Positions 55,234 to 64,000 of a DNA stretch of 64,000 bases are shown here, piece by piece. Every line of letters begins with the position of its first letter. The stretch's first letter is position 1. The stretch is taken from the NCBI RefSeq assembly GCF_009498215.1, contig NZ_CP043498.1, forward strand, positions 1,488,001-1,552,000, read 5' to 3'. The notes below the pieces were generated by a model that ran no database searches, was not told the origin of the DNA, and saw only the letters and a list, made by a program, of their open reading frames with translations. The DNA comes from Rhizobium grahamii. Its GTDB lineage: Bacteria; Pseudomonadota; Alphaproteobacteria; Rhizobiales; Rhizobiaceae. The position numbers and the translations under genes were made by a program.

Positions 55234-56313
55234 TTACTTCACGATCTGTTGAAAATCCTTGTCCGCGACAAAGTCCTGCAGATCATTGTCGTCGCTCTCG
55301 GGATCCGTCAGCTCCAGAAGCCGGAATTTGTAATTGTGATTGAGTTGCACGGCTCTGCGAGCCGCACTCAGCACGGCGTTTCGCGCTTGTCGCAGCTCGC
55401 GCGTGGCGGCGCCTTCGCCGACCAACTCGTGATGTTTCTGGCCGTAGGCCGCAGCCATCAGATACCAGTAGCGCGCAAGATTTGCGGCCGGCGTTTCGGC
55501 AAGCGTATTGCCGATGTCGATCGCCTCGGCATAACCGCCCTCGCGGTATAGAAGGCTGAATATCACGTCCAGGCTGTCGTCGATCGATATTTCGGACGCG
55601 GTCGAGGTGTAAGCCAGCGACGGTCCTCCAGCTTTTTCCGCCAAGCGCGCTGCCGCCTCGCGCACTTTCGGCACACCGACTTGCAATCGCATTTCACCGG
55701 GCTCGGACTGCAGCACTCTTTCCGCATACTGGAACAGCGGCGACAGGTATATGCGAGTATAGAGATAGAAGAAGATGAAGCCTGCCACCAGTCCGGACAC
55801 CAGAAGGAAGGGACCGATCGCCGGCAGCGTTGTCGCCTTGCTAAGCGAGGCAGGCATATTGCTTTCGAGAAACCCGCTGAAATCCACGAAGCGATCGTCC
55901 AGGGAACCAATCTGCGTCAGCCCCACCCCGACGAGCATCGTCGTCAACCACTCCGAAACGCGTTCAAGGTTGGTGTTGGAACTAAGCAGGCGCTCACCTT
56001 TCCCGGCGAGCCGCGTAGCCGGAAAGTCCGGATCCCCAGGCGCGGCAACAATCGCAACCTGATTGTCCTTGGTCATGATCCTCGGCACGGAAAACAGAAA
56101 TCCGAGAAAGCCGCCAGCGGACATCCCCGCAAAAACGACAAGCCCGCCAACGCCACTTGCCGCAACCCAACCACTGAATTGAGAGAGAACGAGCAGAAAC
56201 AGAATGAAGGCAACCGATATTCCGCCCACGACCACAAGCACAAGGGCCGGTCTACTGCGCTTCTTCTCCTCCTGCCGCCACTGCCACCATCTGAGATGCG
56301 ACGACATATTCAT
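55234..56313 (-). CDS. Uncharacterised membrane protein with helical C-terminal domain
   Basis: I do not recognise a named family. The 359-residue protein has a tryptophan- and arginine-rich start, two close membrane spans (residues about 24-75) and GFLFSVPR. A soluble stretch includes NTNLERVSEWLTTMLVGVGL. A third span, FLLVSGLVAGFIFFYLYTRI, precedes a cytosolic helical region of about 170 residues with TPR-like periodicity (EAIDIGNTLAE, ARYWYLMAAAYGQ, AARRAVQLN). The SEWLTTMLVGVGL stretch resembles a module I associate with prokaryotic YEATS (pYEATS) membrane proteins; there is no YEATS domain here. GGTGGGGA precedes the ATG. It is convergent with the kinase gene. Confidence 0.8.
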   Translation of the reverse strand: MNMSSHLRWWQWRQEEKKRSRPALVLVVVGGISVAFILFLLVLSQFSGWVAASGVGGLVVFAGMSAGGFLGFLFSVPRIMTKDNQVAIVAAPGDPDFPATRLAGKGERLLSSNTNLERVSEWLTTMLVGVGLTQIGSLDDRFVDFSGFLESNMPASLSKATTLPAIGPFLLVSGLVAGFIFFYLYTRIYLSPLFQYAERVLQSEPGEMRLQVGVPKVREAAARLAEKAGGPSLAYTSTASEISIDDSLDVIFSLLYREGGYAEAIDIGNTLAETPAANLARYWYLMAAAYGQKHHELVGEGAATRELRQARNAVLSAARRAVQLNHNYKFRLLELTDPESDDNDLQDFVADKDFQQIVK

Positions 56314-56421
56314 GACTATTTCCCCACCGTTGACCCAACGGTAGGTAATCACAGTGTGAACACACCTTCAAGGTGCACTATTTAGGTAAGCAACCATAGA
56401 GTGCGAATGGTTGTATCGCCA

Positions 56422-56802
56422 TTATCCGAGCAGCAGATGCTTGCCGATCGTAAACATCAAAAACAGCCCGCACGCCGCAAGCATGCACAAAACCGCAAAC
56501 GATCCGAGATCCTTCGCATGTTTGCCGACCATGGAGATCTCGGGCGATATCCGGTCGATGACTTCTTCAATGGCCGTGTTGAGGGCCTCGATCGCAAACA
56601 GCGCCAGAAACAGCACGACGGCGATCATCAGTTCGGAAAGCGTCGCCCCGACGGCGAGCAGCAGAATGATGGAAACCGCGAAGAACAGCAGTTCCTGGCG
56701 AAACGCTGCTTCCTTGATCAGCCGACGAAAGCCGCCGAGCGAATAGCCGGCGGCGGCAAAGAAGTGGCTGAAGCCGGTCAGCTTCGTTACGGCGGGTTTC
56801 AT
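56422..56802 (-). CDS. dgkA: Diacylglycerol kinase
   Basis: This 126-residue inner-membrane enzyme phosphorylates diacylglycerol, recycling lipid released in glucan and LPS modification. It has three membrane spans. The conserved acidic cluster EALNTAIEEVIDRI and the later MVGKHAKDLGSFAV both match DgkA (PF01219), as does the N-terminal GFRRLIKEAAFRQE. The start is the ATG at 56802 (MKPAVTKL). It lies alone between the unknown membrane-protein gene and cobT. Confidence 0.93.
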   Translation of the reverse strand: MKPAVTKLTGFSHFFAAAGYSLGGFRRLIKEAAFRQELLFFAVSIILLLAVGATLSELMIAVVLFLALFAIEALNTAIEEVIDRISPEISMVGKHAKDLGSFAVLCMLAACGLFLMFTIGKHLLLG

Positions 56803-56925
56803 CAAGCGGCCTCATTCGTCAAGTCGATGGCGGCGCCTTCGGCCGCCATGTTTCAGAAGATGCGAATACCGTTAACCGACCCGTACCGCAAGGCTCCGTC
56901 ACAAAACTGTCACGGACACCGATGC

Positions 56926-57942
56926 TCAGTGCTTGTTCGTCACGCCTGCCTGGGCAAAGGTCGCCATGCCGGAATGGCATGCCGCAGCGGCCTTGACGAT
57001 ACCGGCCGCCAGCGCAGCACCGGTGCCTTCGCCAAGGCGCATACCGAGGGCGAGCAACGGCGTTTTTCCGAGCATCTCGATGGCGCGCAGGTGGCCGGGC
57101 TCACCGGAGACATGGCCGATGAGGCAGTGGTCGAGCGCAGACGGGTTGGCGGCCTTGAGGATTGCGCCGGCAGCCGTCGCGACGTAGCCGTCGATCAGCA
57201 CAGGAATCCGCTCGACGCGTGCGGCAAGGATGGCGCCGGCCATGGCAGCGATCTCTCTGCCGCCAAGGCGGCGCATGATCTCGAGCGGATCGTGCAGGTG
57301 GTCGCGATGCAGCGCCACGGCCTTCTCGACGGCCGCGATCTTCCGCTCCAGCATCTCGCCTTCGGAGCCGGTGCCCGGTCCGACCCAGTCACGGGCGGAA
57401 CCGCCGTAGAGCGCATAGTTGATCGCTGCGGCGATCGTCGTATTGCCGATGCCCATTTCGCCGATGCAAAGCAGGTCCGTACCGCCGGCAATCGCCTCCA
57501 TGCCGAAGGCCATCGTCGCGGCACAGTCGCGTTCGGAAAGCGCGGCTTCCTCGGTAATGTCTCCGGTCGGATAGTCGAGCGCCAGATCGAAGACCTTCAG
57601 GCCGAGATCGTAGGCAACGCAGATCTGGTTGATCGCTGCACCGCCCGCTGCGAAGTTCTCCACCATCTGCTGGGTGACGGACGGCGGGAAAGGCGTGATC
57701 CCCTGCCTCACGACACCATGATTGCCCGCAAAGATCGCCACCAGCGGCCGGTTGACCGCAGGTGCGCGGCCGGTCCATGCCGCAAGCCAGAAGGCGATTT
57801 CTTCAAGGCGACCGAGCGCGCCCGGCGGCTTTGTCAGCTGCGCATCGCGTTCGCGCGCAGCAACCAATGCGGCGGCATCCGGTCCCGGCAGCTCGCGCAG
57901 CAATGCCCGGAAATCGTCGAACGGCAGGCCTGAAACGCTCAT
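56926..57942 (-). CDS. cobT: Nicotinate-nucleotide--dimethylbenzimidazole phosphoribosyltransferase
   Basis: CobT (CobU in Pseudomonas denitrificans naming) makes alpha-ribazole phosphate, activating the lower ligand of cobalamin. The 338-residue protein has TKPPGALGRLEEIAFWLA, IFAGNHGVVRQGIT, LLCIGEMGIGNTTIAAAI and the catalytic glutamate segment LGMRLGEGTGAALA. All are diagnostic. It is divergent from cobS across about 130 bp with no visible cobalamin riboswitch. Confidence 0.96.
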   Translation of the reverse strand: MSVSGLPFDDFRALLRELPGPDAAALVAARERDAQLTKPPGALGRLEEIAFWLAAWTGRAPAVNRPLVAIFAGNHGVVRQGITPFPPSVTQQMVENFAAGGAAINQICVAYDLGLKVFDLALDYPTGDITEEAALSERDCAATMAFGMEAIAGGTDLLCIGEMGIGNTTIAAAINYALYGGSARDWVGPGTGSEGEMLERKIAAVEKAVALHRDHLHDPLEIMRRLGGREIAAMAGAILAARVERIPVLIDGYVATAAGAILKAANPSALDHCLIGHVSGEPGHLRAIEMLGKTPLLALGMRLGEGTGAALAAGIVKAAAACHSGMATFAQAGVTNKH

Positions 57943-58073
57943 GAATGCGGCTTCCTTGTCTCTAACTTGTATTTTCGCTGCAAATCAGCTTCTTTCGTGG
58001 CCACTCTCTTAAAGGCAGCAGCTCAGGCGAACAACTGCAAAAGCGCTGCAATATGGTCGCGGAGCAAGCCTGC

Positions 58074-58856
58074 ATGAACATCGGAAACTACGGGGCGGAT
58101 ATCGCCCGGGCGATCGGTTTCCTCAGCCGAATTCCGATGCCGCGGGCGGCGTTCGCAGGCTATGACGGCAAGCTCGACCGTGTTGCACGCGCCTTTCCCG
58201 TCGCGGGCGTGATCATTGCCCTTCCGCCGGCTCTGGTGTTTTTCCTGATGCTGTCCCTGCACGGTGACAGGCTGATGTCGGCACTGGTGGCATTGTCCGT
58301 TCTGTGCATTCTGACAGGCGCATTGCACGAAGACGGCTTGGCCGATTGCGCCGACGGCATTGGCGGCGGTCGCGATCGTGAACACAGCCTGTCGATCATG
58401 AAGGACAGCAGGATCGGCACTTACGGCGCAATTTCTCTCGTTCTGTCATTTTCGCTTCGCGCTGCCGCGCTCGCAGCCGTCGCGCGCGCGGAGGCGCCCA
58501 TTGCCGCCGCGCTTGCCCTGCCCGCTGCCGCCTGCATCAGCCGCAGCGCCCTCGTTTGGCACTGGTATCGTCTGCCGCCGGCAAAGCCCGATGGTGTTGC
58601 CGCCGCCTCCGGCCAGCCGAACGAAAGCGCCATGCAGATCGCCGTCGTGTCGGGCTGCCTGCTTGCGGGCCTCCTCATCTGGCCGAGCCTCGGCCTCCTG
58701 CCCCTCGTCTGCGCTGTTCTTGCGGCAGGCGTGAGCACTGTCGTTTTCACGACCTACACCCGCAAGCGCCTGCTCGGCCACACCGGCGACACGCTCGGCG
58801 CAACCGCACAGATTTCCGAGATCGCCTGCCTCTGCGCCCTTGCCATGGCCTTGTGA
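58074..58856 (+). CDS. cobS: Adenosylcobinamide-GDP ribazoletransferase
   Basis: CobS (CobV) joins the nucleotide loop to adenosylcobinamide-GDP, the last steps of cobalamin synthesis. The 260-residue inner-membrane protein shows [21 protein letters not shown], the metal-binding loop [16 protein letters not shown], and [16 protein letters not shown]. All are family signatures. I chose the ATG at 58074, with GGAGC upstream; an in-frame GTG or ATG seven codons earlier is possible. The DUF1289 gene follows after 19 bases, so cobS, DUF1289 and the protease gene may be one transcript. Confidence 0.95.
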   Translation: MNIGNYGADIARAIGFLSRIPMPRAAFAGYDGKLDRVARAFPVAGVIIALPPALVFFLMLSLHGDRLMSALVALSVLCILTGALHEDGLADCADGIGGGRDREHSLSIMKDSRIGTYGAISLVLSFSLRAAALAAVARAEAPIAAALALPAAACISRSALVWHWYRLPPAKPDGVAAASGQPNESAMQIAVVSGCLLAGLLIWPSLGLLPLVCAVLAAGVSTVVFTTYTRKRLLGHTGDTLGATAQISEIACLCALAMAL

Positions 58857-58875
58857 AACAACGATAAAGCTCGTC

Positions 58876-59064
58876 ATGCGCACGCCCTGCATCAACGTAT
58901 GCTCTATCGATCCCGCCAATGGTTTCTGCGTTGGCTGCGGCCGCACGCTTGACGAAATCGCAGGCTGGATGTCGCTCAGTGAGGAGCAACGCGATACGAT
59001 CATGACGTTGCTGCCGCAGCGGCTCCGTCGCACGAGTGCGACAGCCCTGGAGCATCGTGCATGA
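58876..59064 (+). CDS. DUF1289 domain-containing protein
   Basis: The 62-residue protein reads [30 protein letters not shown], given here only as its motif C-x3-C-x8-C-x2-C, and then [17 protein letters not shown]. The four cysteines could bind zinc or an iron-sulfur cluster. DUF1289 (PF06945) is widespread in proteobacteria and uncharacterised. Its TGA overlaps the ATG of the aspartic protease gene, so the two are coupled. Confidence 0.88.
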   Translation: MRTPCINVCSIDPANGFCVGCGRTLDEIAGWMSLSEEQRDTIMTLLPQRLRRTSATALEHRA

Positions 59065-59762
59065 GCCGTATGGTTGTCCTTCTCGCGGTACTCGGCATCG
59101 GCCTGGCTGTCCTGCTTTTCAATCACGATAACGCACGCATCATGGGCATGCGGACCGACGATTTCGGACGCGTGGCCTACCTGCTGCCGATTGCCCTTAT
59201 GCTGGCGGCCGGCATCTGGTCCAGGCGGATCAGCGCTGGCGAAACACTCCGCAACATCATGATCTGGCTGGTCCTGATCCTCGGGCTCGCGACAGTCTAC
59301 CTCTACAGGCAGGAAGCGTCGGGCGTAGGCAACCGCCTCCTCGCCGGCCTCGTTCCCGGCCGTGCCGTCGTGGTAACGACAAGCGAAGGCGGCAAGGAGG
59401 TCATTCTCCACAAGCTCTTGAACGGCCATTTCGAGGCCGAAGTGATGGTCAACGGCCAGTCGATACCCATGCTGGTCGACACTGGCGCGAGCATGATCGC
59501 CCTGTCGCGTGAAGATGCCGAACGCGTTGGTATCATCCCTGAGAACCTGACCTATTCCATGTCCGTGATGACCGCCAACGGTCGCGCCAGTGCCGCACCT
59601 GTTACCCTTGCCGAGGTCTCGATCGGCCCGATCGTGCGCAACAATGTCGTGGCCAGCGTTGCCGAGGACGGCAAGCTCGATCAGAGCCTTCTCGGCATGA
59701 GTTTTCTGGAAACCCTGGGGTCGCTGCAGATGCAGACGGACGAACTGCGGATGCGCGATTAG
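59061..59762 (+). CDS. Retropepsin-like aspartic protease, TIGR02281 clan AA family
   Basis: The 233-residue protein has two to three N-terminal membrane spans (residues about 3-20, 40-57 and 65-82), then a single retroviral-type aspartic protease domain in the periplasm or cytosol. The active site is [12 protein letters not shown] with D140, and the family's second signature is [16 protein letters not shown]. Like retropepsins it must dimerise. Substrates of this bacterial family are not known to me. It overlaps the DUF1289 gene. Confidence 0.93.
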   Translation: MSRMVVLLAVLGIGLAVLLFNHDNARIMGMRTDDFGRVAYLLPIALMLAAGIWSRRISAGETLRNIMIWLVLILGLATVYLYRQEASGVGNRLLAGLVPGRAVVVTTSEGGKEVILHKLLNGHFEAEVMVNGQSIPMLVDTGASMIALSREDAERVGIIPENLTYSMSVMTANGRASAAPVTLAEVSIGPIVRNNVVASVAEDGKLDQSLLGMSFLETLGSLQMQTDELRMRD

Positions 59763-59963
59763 TCGGCCATAAGGTGCGAATTCCGGTTCGGCACGATCAA
59801 CGAAAATGAACGAGCGACGCAAAATCTGATGGGGTTTTCCGGCATCAGTGGTCGCAAATCGTCCATCTGACGGCCTCCGTCGGTTGCTCCCGATGCTTTC
59901 ATAAGCAATGTTGCGGGCTCGGATTCACCGATCCGTTCGGATCAGGATGCCTGGGAAAACAAT
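59763..59963. promoter_or_regulatory. Intergenic region before the GT39-like gene
   Basis: These 201 bases hold no gene or clear repeat. They separate the protease gene from the GT39-like gene and probably contain the promoter of the latter; I cannot place its boxes. Confidence 0.35.
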
Positions 59964-61427
59964 TTGACTGATATCAGCAGCCAAGCGGAACGTCCGTGGC
60001 ACCGCCGCCTGGACGTAACGATCTCGCTTCCAATGGCCATGCTTGCAAGCTACTTTGCATTGGCCCTGATCGCACGTCTGTTGCGCGGCAACGACCTTTC
60101 CGCCGACGAAAACCAGCTGGCATTCCTGTCGCAATTCATGTGGCTGGGTTACGGCAACCAGCCGCCGTTCTACAACTGGCTCGCCTGGATCTCGACCCAT
60201 GCGTTCGGCACGTCGATCCTATCGCTGTCGTTGCTCAAGGACCTGCTGCTCTTTCTAAGCTGTCTCTGTCTTGGCGTGGCAACGCGAGTTGCCACGGAAC
60301 GCAAGGAATGCGCAGAGCTTGCCGCCATAGGTGCCGTGACACTGCCGGCGGTTTTTCTCCTCTCCCAGCGCGACCTGACGCATACAGTCGGTGCCTTTCT
60401 GGCCGTCGCGCTGTTTCTTCTCTGTCTCTTTTCTGCCCTCAAGCGTCCGACCGCGTTGAACTACGCTCTTGTCGGGCTTACGGCCGGGATCGGCTTTCTT
60501 GCCAAGTATAATTTTGCGGTTCTCCCGATCGCAGCGGGGATTGCGCTGCTGCTGGACAAGGACTGGCGTGCCCGCGCGCTCGACTGGCGCGTGGCGATTA
60601 CCGTCGTCGTCGGGCTTGCTGTCGTCGCCCCGCATCTGAACTGGGTTCACGATAATTTCGGCATGGCAACAGGCGCAACCGTGGAGGAGATGCAGGAAGC
60701 CGCAAGCGGATCGCTTCCCAAATGGTTGACGGCCGCGGCCGCCCTCCTGCTTTCCGTGGTCAAATGCTCCGCGATCACGCTCGCGCTTTTCGCGCTGGCC
60801 TACAGGAGCCAGCTTGCCGATATCGTCAGGGCCGAGAGCAAGTGGACGCGCCTGACCGGGCGCATGCTTCTGATATCGCTGCTGCTGGTCTTCGTCGTGC
60901 TGATCGCCGTCGATGCGACGACCGTGCGCCCGAAATGGCTGGCGATCTATTTTCTGCTTCTGCCCGTCTATCTCGCCTGCAAGGTTGCCGCGGCCAACGT
61001 CCGATCGGAAAAGGCCACACGGCAGTTCACCCTGGTATCGGCGGGGATCGTCATGTCGTTCCTCGTCGTGATCCTCATCGGCGAACTGACGGAGCCGTTG
61101 CGCGGCAAGGATGACGACAACTCGGCGCCCTACGCTGCCCTCGCCTCCCAGGCACGTGCCGCCGTCTTGACCGACGCCACCGTCATTCTTGCAGAGAACG
61201 TACCGCTCGCCGGAAACCTCAAGATATGGCTTCCGAACGCTCTTGTCGTGACACCGGATACCGCCGCCATTGTCGGCGCCCACCCCGCCATTGTCGTCTG
61301 GCAGGCGGACAAGAGCGGTGAGCAGCCGGCATGGACAACGGAATGGATGGAGCGGTCGAACCTGCTCGACATCCACTCCACAACCGACGGCAACTTCCGT
61401 CTGGCCGTGCGCTCCTCGGCTCCGTGA
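59964..61427 (+). CDS. GT39-like membrane glycosyltransferase (PMT_2 / ArnT-like)
   Basis: The 487-residue protein has about ten membrane spans. The first loop reads LSADENQLAFLSQFMWLGYG, followed by NQPPFYNWLAWIS, the acidic loop and N-Q-P-P motif of family 39 enzymes that use lipid-linked sugars (ArnT/PMT). LSQRDLTHTVGAFLAV and GIGFLAKYN are also typical. The soluble C-terminal domain is short. Donor and acceptor are unknown; cell-envelope polysaccharide or lipid A are candidates. The start is a TTG at 59964 with only a weak GGGAAA upstream, so the exact start is uncertain. Confidence 0.9.
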   Translation: MTDISSQAERPWHRRLDVTISLPMAMLASYFALALIARLLRGNDLSADENQLAFLSQFMWLGYGNQPPFYNWLAWISTHAFGTSILSLSLLKDLLLFLSCLCLGVATRVATERKECAELAAIGAVTLPAVFLLSQRDLTHTVGAFLAVALFLLCLFSALKRPTALNYALVGLTAGIGFLAKYNFAVLPIAAGIALLLDKDWRARALDWRVAITVVVGLAVVAPHLNWVHDNFGMATGATVEEMQEAASGSLPKWLTAAAALLLSVVKCSAITLALFALAYRSQLADIVRAESKWTRLTGRMLLISLLLVFVVLIAVDATTVRPKWLAIYFLLLPVYLACKVAAANVRSEKATRQFTLVSAGIVMSFLVVILIGELTEPLRGKDDDNSAPYAALASQARAAVLTDATVILAENVPLAGNLKIWLPNALVVTPDTAAIVGAHPAIVVWQADKSGEQPAWTTEWMERSNLLDIHSTTDGNFRLAVRSSAP

Positions 61428-61433
61428 TCTCCA

Positions 61434-61484
61434 GGGTCAGGCGCCTCCGCCTGATCCCCCGGGGTCAGGCACCGGTGCCTGACC
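61434..61484. repeat. Two adjacent palindromes sharing GTCAGGC
   Basis: Hairpin 1 (61434-61457) pairs GGGTCAGGCG with CGCCTGATCC across a CCTC loop, with one G-T wobble. Hairpin 2 (61463-61484) is a perfect 22-bp palindrome with half GGTCAGGCACC. They lie between the convergent GT39-like and ABC-2 permease genes and could terminate both, although no T-run follows. The shared core suggests a duplicated repeat element. Confidence 0.75.
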
Positions 61485-61489
61485 TTACC

Positions 61490-62247
61490 TCAGTTGCGCA
61501 GACGATATCCGGTCTTGAACATCCAGCCGAGCGTCCCCAGGCACAAGGCCAGGAAGATCGAGATCATCCCGAGGCTGACCAGCGGGTTGACGTCGGCGAT
61601 GCCGTAAAAGCTCCAGCGGAAACCGCTGACGAGATAGAGCACTGGATTGAAATGGCTGACGGCCTGCCAGAATGGCGGCAGCATGTTGATCGAGTAAAAG
61701 CTGCCACCAAGGAACGTCAGCGGTGGGACGACCAGCATCGGGATAAGGTTGAGCTGCTCGAAGTTGCTGGCCCAGATGCCGATCATGAAGCCGAACAGGC
61801 TGAAGGTGATCGCCGTCAGCAGGAAGAACAGCACCATCATGAACGGGTGCTCGATCCGGACATCGACGAAGATATTCGCCGTCAGAAGGATGATCACGCC
61901 GATCATCAGCCCCTTCGTGGCAGCAGCCCCGACATAGCCCAGCAAGATCTCGGTCATGGCGACCGGTGCCGACAGGACCTCGTAGATCGTCCCGGTAAAC
62001 TTCGGAAAATAGATGCCGAACGAGCCGTTGCTGATGCACTGGCCGAGCAGCGTCAGCATGATGAGCCCCGGCGTGATGAAGGCGCCGTAGGATACCCCCT
62101 CGACCTCCTGGATCCTCGAGCCGACCGCTGCCCCGAAGACGATGAAATAGAGCGATGTCGAAATGACGGGCGAGACGACGCTCTGAAGCAGCGTGCGGCG
62201 GGTCCGCGCCATTTCGAAGAAGTAGATGGACTTGATGGCCTCGAAGT

Positions 62248-62251
<4 letters not shown>
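61490..62251 (-). CDS. ABC-2 type transporter permease
   Basis: The 253-residue protein has six membrane spans in the ABC-2 exporter arrangement. An amphipathic N-terminus ([20 protein letters not shown]) is followed by [35 protein letters not shown] and the late [20 protein letters not shown]. It is of the DrrB/NodJ/YadH type. It begins within the stop region of the ATPase gene (four-base overlap), and together they form a complete exporter. The cargo is unknown. Confidence 0.93.
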
Positions 62252-63174
<923 letters not shown>

Positions 63175-63284
63175 AGGGCTTTTTTCTAGGTTAGCGCGGA
63201 ATTACTCGCGCTATATAGCCGCCGCGAGCACGTTTGACATCCTGTAACGCGCGAACAGAGTATTCGTATTCACGAAACGCTGAA

Positions 63285-63315
63285 AGAACGAAAGATTCTA
63301 CTCTTCCTTCGTTCT
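63285..63315 (-). terminator. Possible terminator of the extensin-like gene
   Basis: AGAACGAA and TTCGTTCT form an 8-bp stem around a 15-nt loop, 28 bases beyond the extensin-like stop on the minus strand, followed by TTTC. The stem is short, so the call is tentative. Confidence 0.4.
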
Positions 63316-63342
63316 ATGCATTGGGGGTTGGCCGGATCGCGA

Positions 63343-64000
63343 TTAGTCGCAGTAGGCCTTGCCGCTCTGGCGTGCCCGCAGGTCGAAATGGAAATGGTTC
63401 CAGTGCTCCGGGTTGCTGCCCGGGCCGAGAACGGTGTTGAAATATTTGCAGCTGTCGCTGCGAACCGCCTTCAGCAATCGCCCCTCGCGGAAGGAGAAAA
63501 GCCCCTTCTTGCGGACATCGATCTCGTGGCCGCTCTTCAGGACGAACTTGCCGACGTCGATCGCGTTTCCGCGCGCATGTTCGGACATCGGATTGTATTT
63601 CTGGCGGCTGTTGTTCATGCGCCGGCAGCTGTATCCGCCAAGCGGCTGGATCGTCTTGATGCCGGACCAGTAGCGGAAGCGCGCTGACGGTGCGAGCTCG
63701 TTCTTGACCCACTTCGCAAAGGCAAGCGTCACCTGGCAGTTGAGCACGACTGCCGGCTTGACGGCGATATTGCCCGACAGGCCCTGCAGCGAAACCGGGT
63801 ACGGAACCTGGCAGGCCGGTCCCTGGGAGATCGGCGGCTTGTCGGTGAAGACGACGCCCATGCGCTTCAGCTCGCGGCGGCATGCAAGCTCGGAGCTCGG
63901 CATCACGCCGGGATCGACCGGCGCCGGAGTGCTCATCATCGGATTGTTGGGGCGCAGCATCGCCACCTCAGTCTCGTTTTCCTCCGGAACCCTGGCCGGA
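63343..64000 (-). CDS. Extensin-like family protein, 5' end outside the window
   Basis: The last 207 residues from a GTG at 63966 form an extensin-like C-terminal domain (PF06904). CRRELKRMGVVFTD, a cysteine-rich core (CQVPYPVS, VLNCQV, GGYSCRRMNN), SEHARGNAIDVGKF and HWNHFHFDLRA are visible. The frame stays open upstream to the window edge (VPEENETEVAMLRPNNP), so I treat the gene as truncated: a signal peptide and proline-rich segment probably lie beyond 64000. SEHARGNAID and HFH resemble the metal-binding motifs of M15 D,D-peptidases, which hints at peptidoglycan hydrolysis; unproven. Confidence 0.9.
   Translation of the reverse strand, partial: PARVPEENETEVAMLRPNNPMMSTPAPVDPGVMPSSELACRRELKRMGVVFTDKPPISQGPACQVPYPVSLQGLSGNIAVKPAVVLNCQVTLAFAKWVKNELAPSARFRYWSGIKTIQPLGGYSCRRMNNSRQKYNPMSEHARGNAIDVGKFVLKSGHEIDVRKKGLFSFREGRLLKAVRSDSCKYFNTVLGPGSNPEHWNHFHFDLRARQSGKAYCD

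Noticed and set aside
57943..58073. A cobalamin riboswitch between cobT and cobS
   Set aside because: I do not see the conserved B12-box or enough leader length.

Overview
The window is ordinary, gene-dense chromosome from a high-GC alphaproteobacterium of the family Rhizobiaceae (Rhizobium / Agrobacterium / Ensifer group). The evidence is the gyrA-marC-ssb-uvrA block, a GTTC-N7-GTTC LexA box between ssb and uvrA, a glnB-glnA pair behind a sigma-54 promoter, invasion-associated-locus-B and extensin-like exported proteins, a PleC/DivJ/PdhS-type histidine kinase, and palindromic intergenic repeats typical of rhizobia. The genus cannot be fixed from the sequence alone. I see no rRNA, tRNA, insertion sequence, prophage, integrase or CRISPR array.

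Layout. 1-8 kb: the tail of a GFA-family gene, gyrA, marC, ssb and uvrA (replication and repair). 8-16 kb: GNAT, DUF72, NAD(P)HX repair (nnr), nitrogen regulation (glnB, glnA), hspQ, an IalB-like exported protein and an orphan YejA-like binding protein. 16-25 kb: a FrnE-like DsbA protein, mfd, sdhE, recG and a YcbB-type L,D-transpeptidase. 25-30 kb: class II and class I fumarases side by side, then a diguanylate cyclase. 30-38 kb: a PPOX flavoprotein, a hydrolase divergent from a MarR regulator, an LtrA-like membrane protein, DUF971, moaA, an SDR, an EamA exporter and mobA-mobB. 38-43 kb: a very large repeat-rich OmpA-domain protein and a polar amino-acid ABC importer with no ATPase gene. 43-50 kb: usg, a TPR-methyltransferase, a GST-ArsR-SRPBCC operon and an ssuADCB sulfonate operon. 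50-64 kb: a beta-hydroxyacid dehydrogenase, DNA repair and nuclease genes, Lrp, a sensor kinase, an uncharacterised membrane protein, diacylglycerol kinase, cobT/cobS, DUF1289 with an aspartic protease, a GT39-like membrane protein, an ABC-2 exporter and a 5'-truncated extensin-like gene.

How genes work together. Clear functional sets are glnB-glnA (nitrogen sensing and assimilation), moaA with mobA/mobB (molybdenum cofactor), ssuADCB (sulfonate sulfur), cobT/cobS (lower-ligand activation and last step of cobalamin synthesis) and the repair genes ssb, uvrA, mfd, recG, AlkD-like and UDG-like.

The main oddity is technical or mutational. Five conserved genes (gyrA 5' end, ssb, ltrA-like, an SDR, ompA-like) each lack exactly one base in a short G/C run. 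Restoring that base recovers a family-typical protein in every case. Because ssb and gyrA are essential, I read this as residual single-base deletions in the assembly rather than decay. I did not find a convincing new biological system. The best leads are the membrane protein at 55.2-56.3 kb, the twin operator-like sites ahead of the GST operon, and the repeat-rich OmpA protein.
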